Positions 17,210 through 27,043 of a stretch of 64,000 nucleotides of DNA are shown piece after piece. Below the pieces are notes generated by a model, which ran no database searches, was not told the DNA's origin, and saw nothing but the letters and a program-made list of their open reading frames with translations. Position 1 is the stretch's first letter. Every line of letters starts with the position of its first letter. The DNA lies in contig NZ_BCNS01000018.1 of NCBI RefSeq assembly GCF_001528745.1, positions 91,735-155,734 of the forward strand, read 5' to 3'. This stretch comes from Marinobacterium profundum. GTDB taxonomy: Bacteria > Pseudomonadota > Gammaproteobacteria > Pseudomonadales > Balneatricaceae. The translations under genes were made by a program, and so were the position numbers.

Positions 17210-18604
17210 ATGAAATATATTTCGACCCGGGGTCAGGCGCCGGCACTCAATTTTGAAGAAGTGCTGCTGGCAGGACTGGCCAGTGATGGCGGGCTTTATG
17301 TGCCCGAAACACTGCCGACCTTTAGTACTGAAGAAATCGCATCCTGGGCGGCACTGCCGTACCACGAGCTGGCTTTCAAGGTGATTCAGCCCTTCGTCAG
17401 TGACTGCATCGATGATGCTGACCTGAAAAAAATGGTGGATGAAACCTACGCCGCTTTTGATCACAGCGCCGTGGCGCCGCTGGTACAGTTGGGCAGCAAC
17501 GAATGGGTGCTGGAACTGTTCCATGGCCCGACGCTGGCATTTAAGGATTTTGCGCTGCAGCTGCTGGGCCGGCTGATGGATCATGTGCTGGCCAAGCGCG
17601 GCGAGCGTCTGGTTATCATGGGTGCCACCTCCGGTGACACCGGTTCCGCTGCCATCGAAGGCTGCCGTCACAGTGATCATCTGGATATCTTTATCCTGCA
17701 CCCCAACAAGCGGGTGTCTGAGGTTCAGCGTCGCCAGATGACCACAGTGAAGGCCGATAACGTCTTCAATATTGCACTGGAAGGCAACTTTGATGACTGC
17801 CAGCAGATGGTCAAGGACAGCTTTGCCGATCAGAGCTTCCTCAAGGGGCTGAAGCTCGGTGCCGTCAACTCGATCAACTGGGCCCGCATCATGGCTCAGA
17901 TCGTGTACTACTTTGCAGCCTCCCTGGCCGTGGGCGGCCCGCATCGTGAAGTCGCCTTTTCGGTGCCGACTGGCAACTTCGGCGATATCTTCGCAGGCTA
18001 CCTGGCCAAGCAGATGGGTCTGCCCATCGCTCAGCTGGTGGTTGCTACCAACCGCAACGACATTCTGCACCGGGTTATTTCCGGTAACGACATGAGCCGC
18101 GGTGAGCTGGTGCACACGCTGTCACCGTCAATGGATATCATGGTGTCGTCCAACTTCGAGCGTTTGCTGTTCGATGTGTACGACCGTGATGGCGCGGCCA
18201 TTTCTGATCTGATGGCGCGTTTTCGTACCGATGCCGTACAGCTCGACGCAGCGCGCTGGGCCAATGTCCGCGAGCTGTTCGACAGTCAGGCGGTAGACGA
18301 CGAAACCACCTGCAAGCTGATTCGTGAGGTGCATGCGCAAACCGGCTATCTGCTGGATCCGCACACCGCCATTGGTCTGCAGGCCGGGCGTGACCGCAAC
18401 CGTGATCGCAGCATTCCGATGATCACCCTGGCCACGGCCCATCCGGTCAAGTTCCCGGAGCCGGTGGTCAAGGCGGGTCTCGAGTCGCCGCAGCTGCCAG
18501 AAGGCATGGCGGATCTGTTTGAGCGCCCCGAGCACTATGAAGTGCTGGCTAATGACCTGTCCGTGGTACAGGCATTCCTGGCCTCCCATGTTCACAAGGC
18601 GTGA
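17210..18604 (+). CDS. thrC: Threonine synthase
   Basis: ThrC converts O-phosphohomoserine to threonine with pyridoxal phosphate. The 464-residue protein is the longer bacterial class, with the N-terminal segment YISTRGQAP and the PLP lysine near residue 112 in GPTLAFKDFALQL. The phosphate-binding GATSGDTGSAA follows. It directly follows hom. Confidence 0.95.
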   Translation: MKYISTRGQAPALNFEEVLLAGLASDGGLYVPETLPTFSTEEIASWAALPYHELAFKVIQPFVSDCIDDADLKKMVDETYAAFDHSAVAPLVQLGSNEWVLELFHGPTLAFKDFALQLLGRLMDHVLAKRGERLVIMGATSGDTGSAAIEGCRHSDHLDIFILHPNKRVSEVQRRQMTTVKADNVFNIALEGNFDDCQQMVKDSFADQSFLKGLKLGAVNSINWARIMAQIVYYFAASLAVGGPHREVAFSVPTGNFGDIFAGYLAKQMGLPIAQLVVATNRNDILHRVISGNDMSRGELVHTLSPSMDIMVSSNFERLLFDVYDRDGAAISDLMARFRTDAVQLDAARWANVRELFDSQAVDDETTCKLIREVHAQTGYLLDPHTAIGLQAGRDRNRDRSIPMITLATAHPVKFPEPVVKAGLESPQLPEGMADLFERPEHYEVLANDLSVVQAFLASHVHKA

Positions 18605-18673
18605 CAGTACCAGCGCCTGATGTGCTGAGGCCGATTTGCAGTGCCTGTGGCGCTGCCTATCGGCTGTAGCTGC

Positions 18674-19471
18674 ATGGATAATCTGTTCTTCCTCATTTCC
18701 AAAACCCTGTGGCTGGCGGTACAGCCGGATAACCTGCTGGTTCTGCTGCTATTGCTGGCGGCCTGGGGTGTCTGGCTAGGGCGTCGCTGGGGTCGGGTTT
18801 TGCTGGGTTTTCTGGCCCTGGCCATGTTGAGTCTTATGCTGCTGCCACTGGGTAATCTGCTGCTGCAGCCGCTGGAATCACGCTTTCTGCCTGCGGCACT
18901 GCCCGAGTCGGTGGCGGGCATTATGGTACTGGGCGGCGGCGAGGATGCCGACCTGAGTGCGCGCTGGGAGCAAAGCCAGTTCAACAGTGCGGCCGAGCGT
19001 CTGATGGTGCTGCCAGAGCTGATGCAGCGCTATCCTGACGCCCAGGTTGTGTTCAGTGGTGGCTCTGCCGCGGTGCTGGATGCACAGTACCGCGGCGCCG
19101 ATGTGGCCCAGAACTGGCTGGCCACGCTGCCGGCATCCCTGTTCGAGCGGCCGGTGCTGTTCGAGCGAGATTCGCGTAATACCTGGGAAAATGCGCTCTT
19201 CAGCGCTCGCCTGCTGGGTGGCGTACCTGAGCAACCCTGGCTGCTGGTCACCTCGGCCTTCCACATGCCACGCTCCGTGGGTATCTATCGACAGCTTGGC
19301 TGGCAGCTAGTGCCTTATCCGGTGGACTACATCAGCTCCGGGGATTTGGTGCGGGTGCAGTTCGCCCTCAATCTGCGTGATCTGGTGGTGGGCGTGCGAG
19401 AATGGACAGGTCTGCTGATTTACCACCTCACAGGGCGCACCACTGCGTTTTTCCCGGCACCCGAGGCCTGA
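18674..19471 (+). CDS. YdcF/ElyC-like DUF218 membrane protein
   Basis: This 265-residue protein has two N-terminal membrane helices and a DUF218 domain with LGGG, VVFSGGSA and the ERDSRNTWENA segment typical of the YdcF/SanA/ElyC family. ElyC is linked to envelope and lipid-carrier metabolism in E. coli; the precise role here is unknown. I favour the ATG at 18674, which places the first helix at the N-terminus as in relatives. A GTG at 18641 with GAGG upstream is the alternative. It ends 4 bp before recJ. Confidence 0.75.
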   Translation: MDNLFFLISKTLWLAVQPDNLLVLLLLLAAWGVWLGRRWGRVLLGFLALAMLSLMLLPLGNLLLQPLESRFLPAALPESVAGIMVLGGGEDADLSARWEQSQFNSAAERLMVLPELMQRYPDAQVVFSGGSAAVLDAQYRGADVAQNWLATLPASLFERPVLFERDSRNTWENALFSARLLGGVPEQPWLLVTSAFHMPRSVGIYRQLGWQLVPYPVDYISSGDLVRVQFALNLRDLVVGVREWTGLLIYHLTGRTTAFFPAPEA

Positions 19472-19475
19472 TGCC

Positions 19476-21215
19476 ATGACGGATATACAGATCGAACGGC
19501 GCCCGACGCCGGACAGCAGCCTGCCGGTTTTCAGTCAAACCCATGCCGTGCTGGCGCGCATCTATGCCGCCCGCGGCGTGCAATCGCTGGATCATCTGGG
19601 GCGTTCACTTGCAGAGCTGCTGCCGGATTCCGGCCTGCAGGGGCTGGATGCGGCGGTGGCCCGGCTGGTAAAGGCGATTAGCGCCGGCGAGAGCATACTG
19701 ATTGTCGGCGACTTTGACTGCGATGGTGCCACCAGTACCGCAGTGGCGGTGCTGGCGCTACGCATGATGGGCGCAGCCCAGGTGGATTACCTGGTGCCCA
19801 ACCGCTTTGAGTACGGCTATGGCCTGAGTCCTGAAATCGTTGAAGTGGCCCGTCAGCAGAACCCGAATCTGCTGGTGACGGTCGACAACGGCATCTCCAG
19901 TATTGAGGGGGTGGCCCGCGCCAATGCCTGTGGCATGGATGTGGTGGTGACCGATCACCACCTGGCCGGCAGCGAACTGCCGGCGGCCTGCGCCATCGTC
20001 AACCCCAATCAGCCGGGCTGCGGCTTTATTGCCAAGTCGACCTGCGGTGTCGGGGTGATTTTTTACGTCATGATCGCGCTGCGCCGAGCGCTTAGCGCCA
20101 GTGGCTGGTTTGAACAGCGTAACCTGCGGGCGCCGAACCTCGCCAGTCTGCTGGATCTGGTGGCGCTGGGGACTGTGGCCGATGTGGTGGCGCTGGAGCA
20201 CAACAACCGCGTGCTGGTGCACCAGGGTCTGCAGCGTATCCGGGCTGGCAAGGCGCGTCCTGGCTTGCGGGCGCTCATTGAGGTGTCGGGCCGCAGCCAG
20301 TCGCGTCTGGTAGCGAGTGATCTTGGCTTTGCCCTGGCGCCGCGCCTCAACGCCGCCGGCCGGCTCGAAGACATGTCTATCGGCATCGAATGTCTGCTCA
20401 CCGATGATCCTGATCGTGCGCTGGAGCTTGCCCGTACCCTCGATGAGCTGAATCAGGAGCGTCGTGGTATTGAGCAGGAGATGCAGCAGCAGGCACTGCA
20501 ATCGCTGGCACGGCTGGAGCTGGATGAGACAGCGTTGCCCGTGGGGCTCTGCCTGTACGATGAAAGCTGGCATCAGGGTGTTATCGGGATTCTGGCCTCG
20601 CGCATCAAGGAGCGGGTACATCGCCCGGTCATTGCCTTTGCCCCTGGCGACAATGGTGAGATCAAGGGATCGGCCCGCTCGATCAGCGGTTTTCATATCC
20701 GCGACGGGCTTGATGCCATAGCTGCGCGCTACCCCGGCTTGCTGCACAAGTTTGGCGGCCATGCGATGGCGGCGGGCATGACGCTGGATGCGGCACGTTT
20801 TGACGACTTCAGTGCGGCCTTTGATGAGCAAGTGCGACAACAACTCGATGAAAAAGCCCTCACACGACGTCTGCTGACGGATGGCGCATTGAGTGCCGCC
20901 GATCTGAGTATCGAGCTGGCGGAAGTGCTTCGAGAAGGCGGGCCCTGGGGGCAGCAGTTTGCGGAGCCACTGTTCGATGGTGAGTTTGGTTTGCTGCAGC
21001 AGCGCATTGTCGGGCAGCGGCATCTGAAGCTGGTTCTGATGGAGCCGGCCACCGGGCTCGCGATCGATGCCATCTGGTTTAATATTGATACGGCACTCTG
21101 GCCAGACACCTCGGTGCAACGGGTACGGGTGGTGTATCGGCTGGACGTGAATGAGTTTCGCGGCCAGCGTAATCTGCAGCTGATGGTGGATCACCTCGAA
21201 GCGATCAGCGCATAA
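19476..21215 (+). CDS. recJ: Single-stranded-DNA-specific exonuclease RecJ
   Basis: RecJ degrades single-stranded DNA 5' to 3' in RecFOR recombination and mismatch or base-excision repair. The 579-residue protein carries the DHH phosphoesterase motifs DFDCDG (about 79-84), YGLSPE, TVDNGI and TDHH (about 158-161), the DHHA1 motif GGHAMAAGM and a C-terminal OB-like domain. It is preceded closely by the DUF218 gene. The thrC-recJ neighbourhood matches Pseudomonas. Confidence 0.95.
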   Translation: MTDIQIERRPTPDSSLPVFSQTHAVLARIYAARGVQSLDHLGRSLAELLPDSGLQGLDAAVARLVKAISAGESILIVGDFDCDGATSTAVAVLALRMMGAAQVDYLVPNRFEYGYGLSPEIVEVARQQNPNLLVTVDNGISSIEGVARANACGMDVVVTDHHLAGSELPAACAIVNPNQPGCGFIAKSTCGVGVIFYVMIALRRALSASGWFEQRNLRAPNLASLLDLVALGTVADVVALEHNNRVLVHQGLQRIRAGKARPGLRALIEVSGRSQSRLVASDLGFALAPRLNAAGRLEDMSIGIECLLTDDPDRALELARTLDELNQERRGIEQEMQQQALQSLARLELDETALPVGLCLYDESWHQGVIGILASRIKERVHRPVIAFAPGDNGEIKGSARSISGFHIRDGLDAIAARYPGLLHKFGGHAMAAGMTLDAARFDDFSAAFDEQVRQQLDEKALTRRLLTDGALSAADLSIELAEVLREGGPWGQQFAEPLFDGEFGLLQQRIVGQRHLKLVLMEPATGLAIDAIWFNIDTALWPDTSVQRVRVVYRLDVNEFRGQRNLQLMVDHLEAISA

Positions 21216-21265
21216 GTGTGGGGTCGTACTGGCTCCAGAATTTGTTGATAAAAGGAAATACGGGA

Positions 21266-21448
21266 ATGAATGATCTGACGCTGAATGAACTCAACACCCT
21301 GCTGGCGGTTTTCGCCAGGGCTGGCGTTGAAACGGGCGCAGGTGCCGAGGGTGAGCTGCTGCAGCGTCTGAGCCAGGCCCAGGCTGAGCGCGAAGAACTG
21401 GACAGCATGGACTTTGACGACTGCGCCGGCGGTGCCTGCAAACTATAA
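21266..21448 (+). CDS. Small 60-residue protein with C-terminal cysteine pair
   Basis: This is a predicted 60-residue acidic, mostly helical protein whose last residues (DFDDCAGGACKL) hold two cysteines in a CxxxxC arrangement. The ATG at 21266 is preceded by AAAGGAAATACGGGA. It lies 50 bp after recJ in the same direction. I do not recognise a family; the cysteine tail could bind a metal or form a disulfide. The good ribosome site and codon use support it as real. Confidence 0.6.
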   Translation: MNDLTLNELNTLLAVFARAGVETGAGAEGELLQRLSQAQAEREELDSMDFDDCAGGACKL

Positions 21449-21668
21449 TGCTGCTTAGCGCCACCTATAGTCAGCAGCAATGGTTGGCAGATTGATCGTG
21501 CCGGTTTGTGCCGCTCGCTGACATTGTGCGGGATGCGGTATGGGTGGATCTCAGGGAAGAATACAGCCAGACTTGGCGGTGCTGATTGCCGCCGCAGCGC
21601 TTTGTCATCGCATCTAAGCATTGAAGTTGACCGTGCCTTTGTCGGGTCACGCAAGTCAGGAGCCATTG

Positions 21669-24458
21669 ATGTCAGCAGGACGCAGCAATTTGTCTGCTTG
21701 TATAGCGCAAAGTCGGTTGCTGTGTCCGAGGCTGGCTCTGGTAACTGTGCCCGCTTTGATGCTGTTGCCTTCGACCTTGCGAGCGGCAGGCGTCCAGACG
21801 TTGCTTGATAATCCCGGGCCTGTGCCGGCTGTCCTGCTGTTGATGCTTGTGCTCATTCTGGCAGCGCTGGCTGCTGTCTGTTTTCACTGCTGGCGTCAGC
21901 AGGCGCAGTTGCGCGAACTTGAGGCCAGTCGCAATCGTTATAAAGCCATCTTCGATACGCTGCCTGAATCGGCTTCTATCAAAAACGCCCGTGGCCAGTA
22001 TCTGGATTGTAATCGTGCTTTTGAGGCTTTCACCGGATTTGATGTTGCTGCGCTGCAGGGAAGAACCAGTGGTGAAATATTCTCGGCGTCGGATGGGCAG
22101 CGCATTTCGGTGCAGGACCGCCAGGCGCTTGAGTCAGACGGGGTTTTCGCTGGCGAAGACTGGGTACATAGCGTCGGTCGTCGACCGCGGCTGGTAAGTT
22201 TTTTGCGTACCCGCCTGCCAATTCAGGGGGCGCAGGAAAAGACGATACTGGTGATCGGCAGTGACATTACCGAGCAGCGCCAGGAAGCCGTTATCACGCG
22301 GCTACAGAGCATGACACTGGACTGTCTGCTGCGCGGCATTGCCCTGCCCATCGTGCTTGAACGTCTTATTGAAACGGTTGAGCAGGCCTATCCTTGGCTG
22401 CTCTGTTCGGTCATGCTGCTCGATAAGGATCACTTGCTGCGCTCTACGGCTGCGCCCTCATTACCGGATTATTTTCGCGAAATATCAGACGGTCTGAGCG
22501 CAGCAGAAGGCGTTGGTGCCTGCGGTACGGCTGCCGCCACCGGCAAGCGCGTGCTTGTTGAGGATGCGCAGCAACATCCCTATTTCTCTGCTTTTGTAGA
22601 GGTTGTGGCACGGGCCAATATTGTAGCCTGCTGGTCGGAGCCCGTGTTTGACAGTCAGGGTGGAATCCTGGGGACCTTCTGCTTGTATTCGCCTGAAGCA
22701 GGTGCGCCAACACCGGCGCAGATCAAGCTGCTGGAACAGGCGGCGCGGCTGGTGAGTCTTGCGGTGGAACGTAGCCGGCGCGAAGATCAGTTGCGAAAGC
22801 TGTCGCGGGCGGTGGAGCAAAGCTCCAGCATGGTGGTAATTACCGACGCCAGCGGCATTATCGAATACGTGAATGAAGAGTTCTGCGAAGTCACCGGCTA
22901 CAGCGTTGAGGAGGTGCTGTGGCAGCGTCCGTCGCTGCTGAAATCCGGTGAGACTGACCCCGAGGTCTATCGCAATATGTGGCAGGCGTTGTTGGCGGGG
23001 GAGGACTGGCACGGTGAAATTCGCAATAGGCGCAAGTCCGGTGCGCTCTACTGGTCGGCACTGTCACTGTCGCCGATTCAGGATGATAACGGCAACGTGA
23101 CTCATTTTATCGGCATCAGTGAAGATATCTCCGCTCAGAAGCATTCCCAGGCGCAGATTGAGCAGCTGGCCTTCTATGATCCCCTTACCCAGCTGGGTAA
23201 CCGGCGACTGTTCCGCGAGCAGCTGGATCAGGAACTGCGCAAGGTGCGCCGCACCGGCCAGCAGTTGGCGGTGTTCTATCTGGATCTGGACAACTTCAAG
23301 CAGATTAACGATACCCTCGGTCATGATATAGGTGACCGGCTGTTGCAGGCGATCGCCGGGCACCTGCGGGTGACGCTGCGCGAGACCGATATTATCGCGC
23401 GCCTGGGGGGGGATGAATTCATCATCCTGCTACCTCAGGTGACGGGCCTGGGGCAGGCCAAGAAAGTAGCGGAGAAACTGCTTAACGCGCTGCGCACGCC
23501 TATTCCTGTGGCCGGGCATGAGGTGCTGATTACCTTCAGTATCGGCATTACGCTAGCGCCGGATGACGGTGATACCTGGTCTGTACTGATGAAAAATGCG
23601 GATCTGGCAATGTACCGAGCCAAGCGTCAGGGGCGCAACAACTACCAGTTCTTTACCCGTGAAATGAATGAAGAGGTGATGCGGCGGGCGCAGATGGAAG
23701 CCGAGCTGCGCACTGCGCTGGAAGGAGGGCACTTCAGTCTCGTCTATCAGCCGCAGTGGAATTTGCTGGGCGGTTTGCAGCTGGTGGGTATGGAAGCCCT
23801 GATTCGCTGGCACCATGCTGAGCGTGGCTGGATTTCACCGGCTGAATTCATTCCTGTGGCTGAGGAGTTGGGCCTGATAGTGCCGCTGGGTAACTGGGTT
23901 ATCCGCGAAGCCTGTAGTGCCGGTTTTCATGTGGTCGAGCAGGGGCATGATGTCAAGGTGGCGGTGAACCTGTCGCTGCGCCAGTTCCGTGACCCGAACC
24001 TGCTGAATACGGTGCGTGAGGCGCTTCAGAGCAGCGGGCTTGAAGCACGCTATCTGGAATTCGAGATTACCGAATCCATGATCATGGACGATATCAATCG
24101 TGTGCTTGAGATCCTGGGCGCGCTCAAGGAGTTGGGTGTAACGCTGTCGATCGACGACTTTGGTACCGGCTATTCTTCGCTGAGTTATCTCAAGCAACTG
24201 CCGCTGGACCAACTCAAGGTGGATGCTTCCTTTGTGCGGGATATACCTCACGACCGCAACGACATGGAAATTACCGCCGCCGTTATCGCCATGGCTCACA
24301 AGCTGGGATTAAAGGTGGTGGCGGAGGGCATTGAAACCCCGGAGCAGCTGGCCTTCTTGCGCGAGAACCGCTGTGAAATGGGCCAGGGCTACCTGCTGGC
24401 GCGCCCTATGCCGCTGGAATCGGTTATGCAGCTATTGGAGGTTGAACTGACCGACTGA
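21669..24458 (+). CDS. PAS-GAF-PAS-GGDEF-EAL cyclic-di-GMP signalling protein
   Basis: This is a 929-residue putative bifunctional diguanylate cyclase/phosphodiesterase. Two hydrophobic segments lie near the N-terminus (about 20-40 and 51-72). They are followed by PAS (about 90-200), GAF (about 215-370), PAS (about 385-500), GGDEF (about 510-670) and EAL (about 685-925). The cyclase site is intact (LGGDEF near 580), with an RETD inhibitory site five residues upstream. The EAL domain keeps EALIRW, DDFGTGYSSL and EGIET, so both activities look possible. I chose the ATG at 21669, which has AGGAG upstream. It is followed by a second c-di-GMP gene. Confidence 0.88.
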   Translation: MSAGRSNLSACIAQSRLLCPRLALVTVPALMLLPSTLRAAGVQTLLDNPGPVPAVLLLMLVLILAALAAVCFHCWRQQAQLRELEASRNRYKAIFDTLPESASIKNARGQYLDCNRAFEAFTGFDVAALQGRTSGEIFSASDGQRISVQDRQALESDGVFAGEDWVHSVGRRPRLVSFLRTRLPIQGAQEKTILVIGSDITEQRQEAVITRLQSMTLDCLLRGIALPIVLERLIETVEQAYPWLLCSVMLLDKDHLLRSTAAPSLPDYFREISDGLSAAEGVGACGTAAATGKRVLVEDAQQHPYFSAFVEVVARANIVACWSEPVFDSQGGILGTFCLYSPEAGAPTPAQIKLLEQAARLVSLAVERSRREDQLRKLSRAVEQSSSMVVITDASGIIEYVNEEFCEVTGYSVEEVLWQRPSLLKSGETDPEVYRNMWQALLAGEDWHGEIRNRRKSGALYWSALSLSPIQDDNGNVTHFIGISEDISAQKHSQAQIEQLAFYDPLTQLGNRRLFREQLDQELRKVRRTGQQLAVFYLDLDNFKQINDTLGHDIGDRLLQAIAGHLRVTLRETDIIARLGGDEFIILLPQVTGLGQAKKVAEKLLNALRTPIPVAGHEVLITFSIGITLAPDDGDTWSVLMKNADLAMYRAKRQGRNNYQFFTREMNEEVMRRAQMEAELRTALEGGHFSLVYQPQWNLLGGLQLVGMEALIRWHHAERGWISPAEFIPVAEELGLIVPLGNWVIREACSAGFHVVEQGHDVKVAVNLSLRQFRDPNLLNTVREALQSSGLEARYLEFEITESMIMDDINRVLEILGALKELGVTLSIDDFGTGYSSLSYLKQLPLDQLKVDASFVRDIPHDRNDMEITAAVIAMAHKLGLKVVAEGIETPEQLAFLRENRCEMGQGYLLARPMPLESVMQLLEVELTD

Positions 24459-24559
24459 GTCACGGGCGGCGCCCAGGTTTTGCTGTCGCTGTCATGCGTC
24501 TGTCATTAAACGGGCATAGTCTGGCGGCCATAATGTCGCTAGCTCCCGGTGAATAACGC

Positions 24560-26329
24560 ATGCAGTCAAGCCTTCACACAGCGCCCCTGGCGAACGAACT
24601 CAGTGTGCTGGACAGCATCATTCGTGATGAAAATCTGACCCCCTATTTCCAGCCAATAGTCGATCTTCAGAGCGGTGAGGTGATTGGCCATGAGGCGCTG
24701 ATTCGCGGCCCCCAGGACAGCGCTCTGCAGATGCCTGGGCCTCTGTTTGAAGCCGCTCTGGCCGAAGGCACCCTGGCTGAGCTGGAGTTGCTATGCCGAC
24801 GCCTGGCATTAGAGCGTTTTGCTGAACTGAGGCCCGCCGGCCTATTGTTTCTGAATATTAATGCGTCTCTGCTCGGCCTGCCAGGTCACCCCCAGGGGCT
24901 GACGCTGGAGTGGCTCGAACAACTGCAGATTCCTCAGGCCAGTATCGTTATCGAGTTGTCGGAGCAGCATCCATTTGATCACTGCGGCCTGACGCAGACT
25001 GCGGTGCGCCACTATCAGGACATGGGTTTTGGTATTGCCATCGATGACCTGGGTTCAGGTTATTCTGGGCTGCGGCTCTGGTCAGAGCTGGAACCTGCCT
25101 ACGTCAAGATCGACAAGCACTTTGTGCGTGGTATCGATCAGGACAGCGTGAAGCGCGAGTTCGTCAAATCCATTATCAATATAGGTAACAGCACCCGCTG
25201 TCGCATCGTTGCCGAGGGGATTGAAACTCGCGGCGAGCTGCATGCGCTGCAGCTACTGGGTGTTGGTTTTGGTCAGGGGTTTCTGCTTGGCAAGCCCCAG
25301 TCGCTGCCAGTGTCCGCGGCGGCGTGCCGTCATATAGCCATGACGTCGAGCCGGGCCAGTCGAGACAATGAGCGGGCCGAGACCGCTGCCGTACTGCTCA
25401 GGTCTGCACCGGCGGTGGCCCTGGACGACAAGATCGATACCGCCAGTGTGCTGCTGCGCCAGCACCCGGATTTGACCCTTATTCCGGTACTGGATGAGGG
25501 GCAGCCTGTGGGTGTGCTGCGTCGACAGGAGCTGTGGGAACTCTATTCCAGCCAGTATGGACGGGCACTCTATGAACATAGGCCGGTAAGTCACATTATG
25601 CAGCGTGATTTTCTGGCGGTTGAGGTTGGCATGCCGCTGGAGCAGGTGTCGCATTTGCTTACCGAGCAGGAGTCCAGCCTGGTGCAGCAGGATATTCTTA
25701 TCGTTCAGGATGGCAGCTATCTGGGCATGGGCAATATACGCGACCTGCTGCGCACTATTACCGAGCTCAAGATTCGTACGGCCCGCTATGCCAATCCGCT
25801 GACGCTGCTGCCGGGTAATGTGCCGGTGAACGAGGAGCTCGATCGTCTCCTTGAGGGCGCCTGTGATTTCCACGTAGCCTATTTCGACCTGAATCAGTTC
25901 AAGGCCTATAACGATCGCTACGGCTACGCCAGGGGTGATCGAGTGATAAGGCACTTGGGCGATCTGCTGGCTCGCCATGCCAGTGCGCCTGATACCTTTG
26001 TGGGTCATATTGGCGGCGATGACTTCGTGGTGATATTCCGGCACGGGCTTTGGAGGGGGGCCTGCGAGCGTATTCTGGAAGATTTTGGCCATTCTGTGCG
26101 CGAATTCTATGATCCGCAGCATCTGAAAGACGGCGGTATCTGGGCCCAGGGGCGTGAGGGCGGCCATCAGTTCCATGAGTTACTGGGGCTTGCTGTCGGC
26201 GTGGTGCATCCCGATCCTTACCGCTGCCCCGGGTTTCAGGAGGTGGGGGAGCTTGCCGCCGAAGCCAAGAAGGCCGCCAAAACTACCCGCCTCGGTCCCT
26301 TGTATCTGTCCCCGCGCCGCGCGCTCTGA
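24560..26329 (+). CDS. EAL-CBS-GGDEF-type cyclic-di-GMP protein with degenerate GGDDF
   Basis: This 589-residue soluble protein has the order EAL (about 12-245), CBS pair (about 275-400), GGDEF-like (about 420-585). The EAL part keeps EALIRG, IDDLGSGYSGL and EGIETRG. The GGDEF part reads HIGGDDFVVIF near residue 484 and lacks an RxxD inhibitory site, so cyclase activity is doubtful. CBS domains often bind adenine nucleotides, so this may be a nucleotide-sensing phosphodiesterase. It lies 101 bp after the larger c-di-GMP gene and has no membrane helix. Function is inferred from domains only. Confidence 0.85.
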   Translation: MQSSLHTAPLANELSVLDSIIRDENLTPYFQPIVDLQSGEVIGHEALIRGPQDSALQMPGPLFEAALAEGTLAELELLCRRLALERFAELRPAGLLFLNINASLLGLPGHPQGLTLEWLEQLQIPQASIVIELSEQHPFDHCGLTQTAVRHYQDMGFGIAIDDLGSGYSGLRLWSELEPAYVKIDKHFVRGIDQDSVKREFVKSIINIGNSTRCRIVAEGIETRGELHALQLLGVGFGQGFLLGKPQSLPVSAAACRHIAMTSSRASRDNERAETAAVLLRSAPAVALDDKIDTASVLLRQHPDLTLIPVLDEGQPVGVLRRQELWELYSSQYGRALYEHRPVSHIMQRDFLAVEVGMPLEQVSHLLTEQESSLVQQDILIVQDGSYLGMGNIRDLLRTITELKIRTARYANPLTLLPGNVPVNEELDRLLEGACDFHVAYFDLNQFKAYNDRYGYARGDRVIRHLGDLLARHASAPDTFVGHIGGDDFVVIFRHGLWRGACERILEDFGHSVREFYDPQHLKDGGIWAQGREGGHQFHELLGLAVGVVHPDPYRCPGFQEVGELAAEAKKAAKTTRLGPLYLSPRRAL

Positions 26330-26411
26330 TCGATATTCTTTCAATGCGGCCGCTATCCGGTGCCGCTGATGATCTCTGCTATAGTGTGCGTTTCGTAACG
26401 GGAGCGCAGAT

Positions 26412-27032
26412 ATGGCTGGCGGCTGGAAACCCCGTTTCGGTGTCGCTGATTTTCATATCAGCGCCGACGAAGCGCTGCATCATGGCTTTTTCAAGCTTGA
26501 CCGGGTCACGGTGACACACCGCTGTTTTCTGGGCGGAGAGGCGAGTATCCAGCGCGAGCTTTATCGGCGCCGGGATGCTGTCTGTGTTTTGCCCTATGAT
26601 CCTGTGCTGCGCGCTGTAGTACTGATTGAGCAATTTCGTGTCGGTACCCTGGATCATCCGCGAGGCCCCTGGCAGCTGGAGCTGGTGGCCGGCCTGGTGG
26701 AACCGGGGGAGAGCACCATCGATGTCGCACACCGTGAAGCTGTGGAAGAGGCCGACCTGCAGCTGGGCGCTATCGAACCCATACTCCGCTTTACGCCAAG
26801 CCCGGGTGCCGCCCGCGAGTATATTGATCTGCTCTGTGCCCAGGTGGATGCCAGCCAGGCGGGGGGTGTACATGGCCTGGCGGAAGAGGGGGAGGACATT
26901 CTTGTGCATGTACTGTCTCTGGACGAAGCCTGTGCGCTGGTGCGGGATGGGGTGATCGATAACGCGCCGGCGATCATTGCGATACAATGGCTGCAAATGC
27001 ACAGCCCTCGACTCGAACAGCAGTGGGTTTAA
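26412..27032 (+). CDS. nudF: ADP-ribose pyrophosphatase (Nudix)
   Basis: NudF hydrolyses ADP-ribose to AMP and ribose 5-phosphate. The 206-residue protein has the Nudix box at about residues 94-116 (GLVEPGE ... REAVEEA) and the family lead-in LIEQFRVG. It begins a co-directional set (nudF, DUF1249 gene, cpdA, yqiA, parE) that has the same order in E. coli and Pseudomonas, which supports the assignment. Confidence 0.92.
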   Translation: MAGGWKPRFGVADFHISADEALHHGFFKLDRVTVTHRCFLGGEASIQRELYRRRDAVCVLPYDPVLRAVVLIEQFRVGTLDHPRGPWQLELVAGLVEPGESTIDVAHREAVEEADLQLGAIEPILRFTPSPGAAREYIDLLCAQVDASQAGGVHGLAEEGEDILVHVLSLDEACALVRDGVIDNAPAIIAIQWLQMHSPRLEQQWV

Positions 27033-27043
27033 CGGGAGCCGCC

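Noticed and set aside
15841..17211. 456-codon open frame opposite hom
   Set aside because: Shadow of hom; low-complexity histidine/glutamine-rich translation with no domain.
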